From positions 1,054,001-1,118,000 of the forward strand of contig NZ_CP019448.1 of NCBI RefSeq assembly GCF_002951835.1: 64,000 nt of DNA, read 5' to 3'. Every line of letters starts with the position of its first letter. Within the stretch, counting starts at the first letter, position 1. The position numbers and the translations under genes were made by a program. This document shows positions 25,404-33,536 of the stretch, in pieces. The notes under the pieces are model-generated. The model worked only from the letters and a program-made list of their open reading frames with translations. It did not search any database and was not told the DNA's origin. The stretch is from Simonsiella muelleri ATCC 29453 (lineage in GTDB: Bacteria; Pseudomonadota; Gammaproteobacteria; Burkholderiales; Neisseriaceae).

Positions 25404-26726
25404 TTATTCTTTGATTTTTTTGGTTCGTGTGCGAGTGGTGGTTGTCGTTTTGGTGCTGACTTTGCTGCTGCCGCCGCGCATTTCGTCAAAAAATTCGTCG
25501 TTATTTTTGGTTTTTTTCACTTTGTCTAATAAAAATTCGGCGGCTTCAATATCGTCCATGGAATGCACCACACGGCGCAACGCCCACATACGCTGTAATT
25601 GCTCTTGTGGGACGAGTAATTCTTCGCGACGTGTACCTGATTTGTTGATGTTAATGGCAGGGAAAATGCGTTTTTCAGCCAGCCTGCGTTCTAAATTTAA
25701 TTCCATGTTGCCAGTGCCTTTGAATTCTTCAAAAATCACATCGTCCATACGGCTGCCTGTTTCCACGAGTGCGGTGGCGATGATGGTCAGTGAGCCACCT
25801 TCTTCCACATTTCGTGCTGCACCAAAAAAGCGTTTGGGGCGGTGCAATGCGTTGGCATCAACGCCGCCCGTCAGTACTTTACCTGAAGTTGGCACAACGG
25901 TGTTGTAGGCGCGTGCCAAACGTGTGATGCTGTCCAATAAAATCACGACATCTTTTTTGTGTTCTACCATGCGTTTGGCTTTTTCAATAACCATTTCAGC
26001 GACTTGTACATGGCGTTGCGCGGGTTCGTCAAATGTGGACGACACCACTTCACCGCGTACACTGCGCATCATTTCGGTTACTTCTTCGGGGCGTTCGTCA
26101 ATCAGTAACACAATTAACATGACATCGGGATTATTGGCGGTAATGGCATGGGCAATGTTTTGCAACATCACGGTTTTACCTGTTTTAGGGGGCGCAACCA
26201 GCAGCGCACGTTGTCCTAAACCAATGGGCGAAATCAAATCAATAATGCGTCCTGTGATGTTATCCACGCTTTGAATATCGCGTTCCAGTTTTAATTGTTT
26301 GTTTGGGAATAGGGGGGTTAAATTTTCAAATAAAATTTTGTGGCGACATTTTTCGGGGTGGTCGCCATTTACTGTGTCCAAACGCACCAATGCGAAATAT
26401 TTTTCATCGTTTTTGGGGACGCGGACTGTGCCTTCAATGGTGTCGCCAGTGTGCAAATTAAAGCGGCGGATTTGGTTGGGTGATACATAAATATCGTCTG
26501 GACAAGCCAAATAAGATGTGATGGAGCTACGTAAAAAACCATAACCATCAGGTAAAATTTCCAATGTACCGGAGCAGATAAATTCGCGTCCGTCTTTCAT
26601 CATTTCACGGACAATAGTAAATACAAGGTCTTGTTTTCTTAAGCGGTTTGCATTTTCAATGCCCATTTGTTCGGCTTGGGTGAGTAAATCGGTAATGTGT
26701 TGAGTTTGAAGTTCTGAAACGTGCAT
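25404..26726 (-). CDS. rho: Transcription termination factor Rho
   Basis: A 440-aa hexameric RNA helicase that ends transcription. The N-terminal helix bundle (about 1-48) is followed by the cold-shock-like RNA-binding domain with GFLRSSITSYLACPDDIYVS (about 64-83), Walker A PPKTGKT (about 175-181), Walker B VVILLDSITRLARAYN (about 255-270), the Q-loop TSGKVLTGGVDANAL and R-loop GTGNMELNLERRLAEKR. Start at MHVSELQT matches Neisseria. Oddities: SPIGLGQR where Rho proteins normally have SPIGRGQR, and a C-terminal Ser/Thr/Lys/Arg-rich extension (about 419-440) after the usual end. Confidence 0.97.
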   Translation of the reverse strand: MHVSELQTQHITDLLTQAEQMGIENANRLRKQDLVFTIVREMMKDGREFICSGTLEILPDGYGFLRSSITSYLACPDDIYVSPNQIRRFNLHTGDTIEGTVRVPKNDEKYFALVRLDTVNGDHPEKCRHKILFENLTPLFPNKQLKLERDIQSVDNITGRIIDLISPIGLGQRALLVAPPKTGKTVMLQNIAHAITANNPDVMLIVLLIDERPEEVTEMMRSVRGEVVSSTFDEPAQRHVQVAEMVIEKAKRMVEHKKDVVILLDSITRLARAYNTVVPTSGKVLTGGVDANALHRPKRFFGAARNVEEGGSLTIIATALVETGSRMDDVIFEEFKGTGNMELNLERRLAEKRIFPAININKSGTRREELLVPQEQLQRMWALRRVVHSMDDIEAAEFLLDKVKKTKNNDEFFDEMRGGSSKVSTKTTTTTRTRTKKIKE

Positions 26727-27133
26727 GGTGATGTCTATCAATAGATTAAGATAATTAAAGAGAAATAAAAGGTTAAAATATTTTCAGGCAGCCTGAAAAA
26801 GGAATAATAAAAAATGGTTTTATCTAGAAAGGCAGCCTGAAATGGCAAAATTAGAACTGTTTTAGATAATTAACTGTTTGACGGCTTAGAATTTTAATCG
26901 TGCTGCTAAATTATTGTCAAGCGTGAATAAATAATATGAATGATGAAAGTGATGGTCGGATTGTTACCATTTAAATTGATACAAAGGTATAGACAATTTG
27001 ACAGCAATCACATTGAAAAAATCAAAAAATATTTAAATGATTAATCCATTTGGTTTTTTTATGTTAAAATTAGCGTGTTTTTTCTTTTTTGCCAGTGTAC
27101 AGCATTTTTTTGAAAGGTCGATTTGGCACAACT
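26727..27133. other. 407-bp gap between rho and the YwqK-repeat gene
   Basis: This AT-rich gap holds the divergent promoters and the long rho leader. Two DUS copies lie at about 26784-26800 and 26830-26844. No gene, tRNA or repeat end could be supported. Long leaders upstream of rho fit the known autoregulation of rho in enterobacteria; nothing specific is visible here. Confidence 0.4.
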
Positions 27134-27754
27134 ATGATTAACTTAATCAATAAAAAGTGGTTTCAAATAATGGGTTTTTGGGCGATGAGTTCGGGGGCTT
27201 TGGCGGCAGGTAAAATGCCTGTTTCTATCGGCAATATGCCTGAAATGATGGTCAATTCTTCTAGCAGCCAATTCCCAACCGATGGAGCATACAGCCAAAA
27301 TTACGCGAACGGTAACCGCAAAATGTTGGGTTATTTTAAAAATGGGCAGCCTGACGGTGTGTGGACGCGTTGGTTTGACAACGGTAATAAATCGCAGGAA
27401 TTGCATTTTGTGGCGGGCAAACTGCATGGCAAAGGCACAATGTGGTATCCTGATGGTAAGCCATTGAGTGAAAAATATTTTGAAAACAATATTGAACAAG
27501 GCAAATCCAAAGCGTGGTATGAAAATGGTCAGAAAAAACAAGAAATGGTCATGCAAAATGGACAACAAGTCAATTTAATGACTTGGGATAAACGTGGCAA
27601 TTTGACTTCTGAATTCAATATTCAACATGGAAAAAATACAGGTGTGGCATTGAGTTGGTACGAAAATGGCAACAAACGCAGCGAACGTTTGTACGAATCA
27701 GGTGAATTGATTTCCGAGCAAAGTTGGGATATTGATGGTAATTTAATTGAGTAA
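27134..27754 (+). CDS. Secreted YwqK/MORN-type repeat protein
   Basis: A 206-aa protein with a probable signal peptide (INKKWFQIMGFWAMSSGALAAG, about 3-24). A string of about five YwqK-type repeats follows (GNRKMLGYFKNGQPDGVWTR, HGKGTMWYPDGKPLSEKYF, KAWYENGQKKQEM, ALSWYENGNKRSERLYESGE). Such repeats form beta-hairpin arrays; homologues are annotated MORN-repeat or YwqK-family antitoxin, without proof of toxin binding for exported ones. The frame opens at 27089, but ATG 27134 gives the signal sequence. It is convergent with the J-domain gene. Confidence 0.8.
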   Translation: MINLINKKWFQIMGFWAMSSGALAAGKMPVSIGNMPEMMVNSSSSQFPTDGAYSQNYANGNRKMLGYFKNGQPDGVWTRWFDNGNKSQELHFVAGKLHGKGTMWYPDGKPLSEKYFENNIEQGKSKAWYENGQKKQEMVMQNGQQVNLMTWDKRGNLTSEFNIQHGKNTGVALSWYENGNKRSERLYESGELISEQSWDIDGNLIE

Positions 27755-27771
27755 ATTCATTCGTCAAAATA

Positions 27772-27813
27772 TTTTCAGGCTGCCTTGAGCATGATTCAGG
27801 CAGCCTGAAAATA
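27772..27813. terminator. Bidirectional DUS-pair terminator
   Basis: ATTTTCAGGCTGCCT and AGGCAGCCTGAAAAT pair between the convergent YwqK-repeat and J-domain genes. Confidence 0.8.
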
Positions 27814-27814
27814 A

Positions 27815-28738
27815 TTATGGATTATTTTGCGGTGCTTTACCGCGTTGCAAATAAATGGTGGCGGATTGATTGCGTACCAATGAAATGCTTTCGCTATCCA
27901 AATACTCGCCATTGTCTAATTGATAATAACGGACAAAATATTCACCTGCATCTAATTGATTTAAAGTCATTTGGTCGCGTTCTAAAATGAAAAACGTGCG
28001 AATCGGTTGCGGACTGTTTTTCTCATAAAGTTGTGCGAATACATCAGATGAATTGCGAACATTTTCAATTACTAGTTTGCCATTGCCCATACCAGAAATC
28101 ACAGGATAACCTTCCACATAATTGGAGTCTTCAGGAAATGGATTGCCATTTGGAGCGGTGTTGGGGCGTGTGTACGATTCGTTTTCATTGGAGGTGGGTG
28201 CAAATTCCCCGTTTTCGGTAACATTTACTTGTTGTGTTGGCACGTTATCATGAAAAATCAGCGACAGTAACTGCGTTTTTTGCAACCAACCCCAGCCTTG
28301 CCAAATTACCAAACCAAACAAAACCACTGAAATCGCCAATAAGCCCATCAATATCCGTTTATAAGATGATTGATGTTGTTGGTGCGTGGAAAAATAATCG
28401 GTTTGATAAGCGTGATGGGTTTGGCGTTTGGGTTGGGGATAATGTGGCTCTTCGTTTTCTTCTGTGTCGTAGTAGGTAATGGATTGGGCTTGTACAACAG
28501 TTTGTTGTTGTTGGAGATATTGCATGGTAATCCATTTATCGTGTTCAGCACGCGATTGTGGATTAGATAACACTTCATAAGCGCGATTGACAATTTGCAT
28601 GATGCGATGCGCATCTGGGTCATCACTCAAATCGGGGTGATATTTTTTGGACAATCGGCGATAGGCTTGACGGATTTCGGCGTCTGTTGCGTTTTGCGTG
28701 AGTTGTAAATTATCGTAGTGGGTATGAATATGATGCAT
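27815..28738 (-). CDS. J-domain membrane protein (DnaJ-like)
   Basis: A 307-aa protein. The N-terminal J domain (about 5-70) has the HPD tripeptide (34-36), which stimulates DnaK. A Gln/His-rich linker (about 73-125) leads to one membrane helix (about 128-150, ILMGLLAISVVLFGLVIWQGW). A C-terminal domain (about 155-307) probably lies in the periplasm and contains ISGMGNGKLVIENVRN, FFILERDQMTLNQLDAG and EYFVRYYQLDNGEYL. It lacks the Gly/Phe and zinc regions of true DnaJ, so it is a specialised co-chaperone. The client is unknown. Confidence 0.85.
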   Translation of the reverse strand: MHHIHTHYDNLQLTQNATDAEIRQAYRRLSKKYHPDLSDDPDAHRIMQIVNRAYEVLSNPQSRAEHDKWITMQYLQQQQTVVQAQSITYYDTEENEEPHYPQPKRQTHHAYQTDYFSTHQQHQSSYKRILMGLLAISVVLFGLVIWQGWGWLQKTQLLSLIFHDNVPTQQVNVTENGEFAPTSNENESYTRPNTAPNGNPFPEDSNYVEGYPVISGMGNGKLVIENVRNSSDVFAQLYEKNSPQPIRTFFILERDQMTLNQLDAGEYFVRYYQLDNGEYLDSESISLVRNQSATIYLQRGKAPQNNP

Positions 28739-28818
28739 AGTGCGGCTTCAATGTTTTCAGGCAGCCTGAAAACGGTATGATTATTTAATAGTGGGTATTT
28801 TATGGTGGATTAAAATAA

Positions 28819-28945
28819 AAACCTGTATTCACAGCCAAGCGCGATGTCTTTTTGCCCTATTTAGCACGTTTGTGGCATAAAATTCGCCTTGCATTCGAAC
28901 CAACTGGGACAAAAATCATTTTACGTTGGCTATGAATACAGGTTC
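28819..28945. mobile_element. MITE family A, 127-bp copy
   Basis: AACCTGTATTCACAGCCAAG at the left (first G lost) and TTGGCTATGAATACAGGTTC at the right, followed by TAA. The interior is shorter than in the copy at 29582. Confidence 0.75.
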
Positions 28946-28985
28946 TAAAAGTGGCGCAATGCGACTTTAATTTTCTAAAAAAAAA

Positions 28986-29426
28986 TTAATTATTTAAAAT
29001 ATCTTCTACGCCTAAATTAGCAAGCGCATCGGCACGTTCATTTTCGGGGTGTCCTGAGTGTCCTTTAACCCAAGTCCATGTAACTTGATGACGTTTGACT
29101 TGCTCATCTAATTGTTTCCACAAGTCTTCATTTTTCACAGGTTTTTTACTGGCGGTTTGCCAACCATTGCGTTTCCAACTGTGAATCCAACTCTCCATGC
29201 CATTTTTGACGTATTGCGAATCGGTACAAATCACGACTTCGCATGGGCGTGTGAGTGTGCTCAAACCTGCAATAATGGCGGTTAATTCCATGCGATTATT
29301 GGTGGTGTGGGTTTCGCCGCCGTACAATTCTTTTTCATGTGAACCGTAGCGCAATAACGCGCCCCAACCGCCTACCCCCGGATTGCCTTTGCATGCGCCA
29401 TCGGTGTATAAATAAACGCTGCTCAT
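28986..29426 (-). CDS. rnhA: Ribonuclease HI
   Basis: A 146-aa RNase H that degrades RNA in RNA-DNA hybrids. Catalytic residues: Asp in YLYTDGACKGNPGVGGWG (about 5-22), Glu in TTNNRMELTAII (about 42-53), Asp in VICTDSQYVKNG (about 65-76), His in KGHSGHPENERADALA (about 119-134) and Asp in RADALA. An ATG two codons earlier (29432) is possible, but AAAGA spacing favours 29426. It lies between two MITE A copies. Confidence 0.95.
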   Translation of the reverse strand: MSSVYLYTDGACKGNPGVGGWGALLRYGSHEKELYGGETHTTNNRMELTAIIAGLSTLTRPCEVVICTDSQYVKNGMESWIHSWKRNGWQTASKKPVKNEDLWKQLDEQVKRHQVTWTWVKGHSGHPENERADALANLGVEDILNN

Positions 29427-29581
29427 AACCATTCTTTACTGAAGTCAAAATGGTAGCATAATAGCATAAATCAAACACCAGGCAGCCCGAAAAATGATTC
29501 ACGCTACCGAAATGTAAACAAATCAGTTAAACTGTGAAAAATCTGTTTGATTTGAATGGATTTGAGTTGATTAATGTCTTA

Positions 29582-29742
29582 GAACCTGTATTCACAGCCA
29601 AGCGCGATGTCTTTTTGCCCCATTTGGCATGCCTGCTGCGTTGAATTTCATGCCAATAGGAACGCTATTGACATAAAATTCGCCTGACATTCGCACCAAC
29701 TGGGACAAAAATTCATTTCGCGTTGGCTATGAATACAGGTTC
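29582..29742. mobile_element. MITE family A, longest copy (161 bp)
   Basis: Ends GAACCTGTATTCACAGCC and GGCTATGAATACAGGTTC, flanked by TTA on both sides (29579-29581 and 29743-29745), a 3-bp duplication. The right-hand TTA is at the same time the TAA stop codon of the minus-strand gene at 29743. Confidence 0.85.
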
Positions 29743-29997
29743 TTAATTCTGTTTTTCGCGGAAGAATGTGTACGTCATGTCGTAGAATAATTCCACATGT
29801 GGACTGTCATCGTATTGCAGTTGGGCAATTTCGTCATCAAATGCAATTTGAATGGATTCAATTACATCACCTGCCATGTCGGGTGGCAAAGCGCGTAACA
29901 TTCCTTTGAATGCGGTGGCTAACACACGATTTTGCATTTTTAGGGCTTCGTTAGATTCTTCCAAATAATCCAAACGTTGTTCAATAGAATCGGTCAT
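29743..29997 (-). CDS. Small conserved hypothetical protein
   Basis: An 84-aa acidic protein. The N-terminal half is predicted helical or coiled coil (SIEQRLDYLEESNEALKMQN), a little like SlyX. The C-terminal half reads DMAGDVIESIQIAFDDEIAQ and FYDMTYTFFREKQN. No function recognised. The RBS AAGGATTAATGCC precedes ATG. Its stop codon coincides with the target duplication of MITE A, so the end of the protein may have been trimmed or preserved exactly by that insertion. It is divergent from the 30111 gene. Confidence 0.7.
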   Translation of the reverse strand: MTDSIEQRLDYLEESNEALKMQNRVLATAFKGMLRALPPDMAGDVIESIQIAFDDEIAQLQYDDSPHVELFYDMTYTFFREKQN

Positions 29998-30110
29998 GGC
30001 ATTAATCCTTTTTATTAATATGGATATTTTAGCGATGCAAATTTCATTGGCTGAAATTTTAATCTAATCTAACGGTATTGTACCATCAACCCTAACGGAA
30101 ACCTAACACC

Positions 30111-31223
30111 ATGAACGAAGTGGATAATTCTAACTCCATGATTTTTACGCTAGAGGACGATAATGACACTGCGCCTTCGTATGAAAATCGCCACAATCAG
30201 TTTGAAGATTTGTTGAGTGCCATTCGCAAACGTTATCGCCGTTCGGAAGAAATTTTGGCGGCGCATCGTGAACAAGCAACAAATCAATCTGCGTCCTCCA
30301 CTTCTGAATCTCATGAGGCATCTTTCAGGCAGCCTGAAAATTATTTGGATAATCATTTGAATGATTTAAATAATAATGATTTGGTTGAATCTGATTTCAG
30401 GCTGCCTGAAGATGAACACGAATACCGTTTGCCCGATATCGGTTCGGACGAACCTGAACGCGAATACAGTTTAGATGATATTGACCCACCGCCCACACCC
30501 GAATCAGACCCAGATAATGCCCCTGATGACGCTATGTTGCTTACGGAAAATCATGAGCATGAAGACAATGGCGAAACAGGTTTGACTAAATTATTCAGGC
30601 GGTACGAAGAAGAGCGCGAACAATCGCCCATTCAGCCCAAACCCGAACCCATTTTGCCTGTTTTTTCCGACAAGCTGCCTGAAGATAATTCGTCCAATGA
30701 AATGGGTTATCATGCGTACTTAAATTATCGTGAAAATGAACATAATCAGAGAATTAACCAACGAGCCATTGCGGAAAATGATGTGGGCGTGTTGATTGAA
30801 GAAGACTGGATTGCTGCTCAAAGCGCGTTGCAAACTGACCGTGCCACGCCTACGCAAACTTTGCATCTTCGCGCCGCCAATTCCGCCGAACCTGAATACC
30901 GTTTGGACGAATTGGCTGATGAATTGAATTCACCTGATTATCCGCCAATGACGGTGCATGTGTATGATTTACCTGATTTACCCAGCACACGTAAAATCAA
31001 AATTATTTCTGAACAAGAATTATTGGTGCAATTACAACACAAATTGCGTCCGCATTTGAGTCATGCGGTAGCGGGTTTGATGCATCATATTTTGCAGAAA
31101 AAATTGGCGACTTTGTCGTATGATTTGCAAATTATGTTGAATGAAGAAACCCCACGCGTGGTGGAAGATGTGTTGGCGCATAATATGGAAAATATTTTAC
31201 GTGAAATCAAAGAGAAATATTAA
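30111..31223 (+). CDS. Acidic low-complexity hypothetical protein
   Basis: A 370-aa protein, very acidic in the first two thirds (about 1-200), rich in Asp, Glu, Asn and Pro with little predicted fold. It contains two DUS-encoded peptides, SFRQPENYL and DFRLPEDEH. The C-terminal part (about 285-370) looks folded and helical (IISEQELLVQLQHKLRPHLS, HHILQKKLATLSYDLQIML, VVEDVLAHNMENILREIKEK). No signal peptide. Function not recognised. Its TAA stop is also the left target base triplet of a MITE B. Confidence 0.65.
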   Translation: MNEVDNSNSMIFTLEDDNDTAPSYENRHNQFEDLLSAIRKRYRRSEEILAAHREQATNQSASSTSESHEASFRQPENYLDNHLNDLNNNDLVESDFRLPEDEHEYRLPDIGSDEPEREYSLDDIDPPPTPESDPDNAPDDAMLLTENHEHEDNGETGLTKLFRRYEEEREQSPIQPKPEPILPVFSDKLPEDNSSNEMGYHAYLNYRENEHNQRINQRAIAENDVGVLIEEDWIAAQSALQTDRATPTQTLHLRAANSAEPEYRLDELADELNSPDYPPMTVHVYDLPDLPSTRKIKIISEQELLVQLQHKLRPHLSHAVAGLMHHILQKKLATLSYDLQIMLNEETPRVVEDVLAHNMENILREIKEKY

Positions 31224-31358
31224 GAACCTATGTTTGTAAGATTAATAATTTGATTTTATTGATAATTTTTGCGAATGCAAGGCAGCTTTTCAAGCCAATA
31301 TCGGGACTATTGGCTTGAAAAGCCAATGCAGTCTATTTAAGATTATAAACGCAGGTTC
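31224..31358. mobile_element. MITE family B, long copy with strong internal hairpin
   Basis: Ends GAACCTATGTTTGTAAGATT and AAGATTATAAACGCAGGTTC, flanked by TAA and TTA. The interior contains a perfect 16-bp stem GCTTTTCAAGCCAATA / TATTGGCTTGAAAAGC with a 7-base loop (31285-31323). It could act as a terminator-like RNA structure for the gene it follows. Confidence 0.75.
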
Positions 31359-31409
31359 TTATTTTAAACGACTACATTTGGCGAATATACGCCTTTCTTT
31401 CAGGTTGCT

Positions 31410-32717
31410 TTATTTTTTAACCCATTGACGAATATCGGTAATAAACACAGGCGAGCGTTTAAATAAATACACCATTACCCCCACATTACCCAATGCCACC
31501 AATAAATATAAAACCAAAATGCTGTCAAAAATCATCAGTAAAATCATACCAATAATCGCAGATGACACCATAAACACCGCATTCACAATATTATTTGCCG
31601 CAATCGCGTGGGCGCGAAAATCGTCATTACTGGCTGTCTGCAACCAAGTGTAAAGTGGTACAGAGAAAAAGCCACCAAAAAAGCCAATCAGCCACATCAA
31701 AATCATCACAGGATACGCAAAACCATTGCCTAAAAATGAGAAAATTCCTTGTAATTCAGTATGATGAAACTGTCTTCCATAGCAAAACCACACCAACAGG
31801 CAGCCTGAAATCATCAAACCCACATTCCCCAATACCACCAAACCCAAACGCAATTCGCCACGACTCAATCGCGCACACAGCACCGACCCCAACGCAATCC
31901 CAATGGAAAACAACGCCAGCATCAAATTAAACACATTCTGATTACCACCTAAATGAATTTGTACAAAAGTTGGCAGTTGAGTTGTGTACACCGCCCCCAC
32001 AAACCAAAACCACGAAATCCCAATAATTGCCGTAAATAATTCTTTTTGTTGGAAAGTTTCTTTGCATAATAATTTGGTTGAACGAATCACATTTTTGTCA
32101 ATCTGCAAATTTGGCTCTTTGGGTGCAACATTGGGCATCAAGGTGCTGCTCGCAAATCCCAGCATTGCCACCAGCAAAACTGTCCCAATTAATACCCATA
32201 CCGAATAACCCGCAATCGCTGTCCCAATCATCTGTCCGAGTAAAATAGAAATGAATGTTCCAGATTCAATCAATCCATTTCCCATAAGCAGTTCTTTTTC
32301 ATGCAAATATTCTGGTAATATCGCGTACTTGACTGGGCCAAATAACGTGGAATGCACCCCCATCATAAACAAACACAACAACAATAAAAGCGCGGATTGA
32401 ATGTAAAATCCCCATCCTGCTAATAACATAATGCCAATTTCTAAGGCTTTGGTTAATCGTGCGATTTTTGCCTTATTGTAGCGACTGGCAAGCTGACCCG
32501 ACAATGCCGAAAACAAAAAATACGGTAGCACAAACAGCAACGCCCCAAAATTCAACATCTGACTGGACGGAATCCAATCATTTTTACCTAAACCATAAAA
32601 ACTAATCAGGACAAAAAGTGTGGTTTTGAATAAATTGTCATTAAATGCACCCAAAAATTGAGTCAAAAACAAAGGTGCAAAACGGCGCGTTGTGGCAAAT
32701 TGAGGTAATGAATTCAT
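31410..32717 (-). CDS. MFS transporter, LplT-like
   Basis: A 435-aa major facilitator protein with about 12 membrane helices. The N-terminus MNSLPQFATTRRFAPLFLTQFLGAFNDNLFKTT is typical of the lysophospholipid-transporter LplT-like group (QFLGAFNDN motif). The loop between helices 2 and 3, SGQLASRYNKAKIAR, is the MFS motif A equivalent. A role in flipping lysophospholipids is possible, but the acyltransferase partner (Aas) is not adjacent. The frame extends 24 codons upstream; ATG 32717 gives the family start. Confidence 0.8.
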   Translation of the reverse strand: MNSLPQFATTRRFAPLFLTQFLGAFNDNLFKTTLFVLISFYGLGKNDWIPSSQMLNFGALLFVLPYFLFSALSGQLASRYNKAKIARLTKALEIGIMLLAGWGFYIQSALLLLLCLFMMGVHSTLFGPVKYAILPEYLHEKELLMGNGLIESGTFISILLGQMIGTAIAGYSVWVLIGTVLLVAMLGFASSTLMPNVAPKEPNLQIDKNVIRSTKLLCKETFQQKELFTAIIGISWFWFVGAVYTTQLPTFVQIHLGGNQNVFNLMLALFSIGIALGSVLCARLSRGELRLGLVVLGNVGLMISGCLLVWFCYGRQFHHTELQGIFSFLGNGFAYPVMILMWLIGFFGGFFSVPLYTWLQTASNDDFRAHAIAANNIVNAVFMVSSAIIGMILLMIFDSILVLYLLVALGNVGVMVYLFKRSPVFITDIRQWVKK

Positions 32718-32850
32718 ATAAAATTTCTCGTTATACAGCCGATTAAAATCAAAATTAGGACAAGCGACCACTGTGTACATTAAAGACATTAAAGTGAGCG
32801 GACAACGCAGTCATATTTTTAATTTTAAATGACCATAATTTCGTTAAAAA

Positions 32851-33012
32851 TTACTTATCTTCGGTGAATGTGTTGTCATCGTCCATTAAAATTCGGTGAG
32901 CGGGTCCTTCTAAATCGTCAAACTGCCCATTTTTGCTCGACCACCAAAAAAAATAGCCAATCACAAATGCCAATATGATGCTAATTGGAATCAAAAGATA
33001 CAAACTTTCCAT
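32851..33012 (-). CDS. ccoS: cbb3-type cytochrome oxidase assembly protein CcoS
   Basis: A 53-aa protein below the usual gene-finder length. It begins MESLYLLIPISIILAFVIGY, one membrane helix (about 4-24), continues FFWWSSKNGQFDDLEGPAHR, the diagnostic CcoS motif (Gln-Phe-Asp-Asp-Leu-Glu-Gly-Pro), and ends in an acidic tail. CcoS is needed for cofactor insertion into cbb3 oxidase, the only terminal oxidase of Neisseria. Its ATG overlaps the stop of the upstream gene (TGATG), so translation is coupled. The ccoNOP and ccoI genes are not in the window. Confidence 0.9.
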   Translation of the reverse strand: MESLYLLIPISIILAFVIGYFFWWSSKNGQFDDLEGPAHRILMDDDNTFTEDK

Positions 33013-33323
33013 CACATTACTCCTGTTAAGTCATTGAGAATGAAATTTTTTCCGCCTATTTTGAGATTTTGTTGGCGGATTGTGCCGATATTTTCGCCAT
33101 TTTCATCATATAATTGCACAAAATCGCCTTCAATAGCCCAGCATAGTTCGGTATTGTTTGCCCATTTTGTCAAGGCTGCCTGAAACGGTAAATAATTTGA
33201 ATTTTCAGTTAATTTGATGGCAAATTGTCCGTGTGGTGCGTCTTGTTCGCCACCGTCATCGGGTAACATCACGAGAAAACCAATGTGTTCATCGTGTTCG
33301 GTGTTGATGGTAAAGTAGTGCAT
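33012..33323 (-). CDS. Hypothetical protein coupled to ccoS
   Basis: A 103-aa soluble protein beginning MHYFTINTEHDEHIGFLVML, with LPFQAALTKWANNTELCWAI and a C-terminal beta-rich part (FVQLYDENGENIGTIRQQNL). No family recognised. It is upstream of ccoS with a one-base overlap, so it may share a role in oxidase assembly or respiration, by context only. A degenerate DUS encodes the region LPFQAAL. Confidence 0.65.
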   Translation of the reverse strand: MHYFTINTEHDEHIGFLVMLPDDGGEQDAPHGQFAIKLTENSNYLPFQAALTKWANNTELCWAIEGDFVQLYDENGENIGTIRQQNLKIGGKNFILNDLTGVM

Positions 33324-33536
33324 GATTTTGATGATAATAACGCAAAAAAATTGATGTTAACGCGTTACGGTTTTATTTGGGAAAAAATAACATTTTTTGA
33401 CATTTAGTAAATTGAAATAACCTATTGTGTCGCCCATTTCAGGCAGCCTGAAATGTAAATTCAGGCACAAATCTATTGAGATAAATGTAAAGCAGCGTTA
33501 GAATTTCACAATTATTCACAAATACAGTTGCACAAC

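Noticed and set aside
30150..30356. Open frame opposite the acidic 370-aa gene
   Set aside because: Low-complexity antisense shadow; the plus-strand frame is longer, has a start with spacing to a purine-rich site, and ends at a clean stop.
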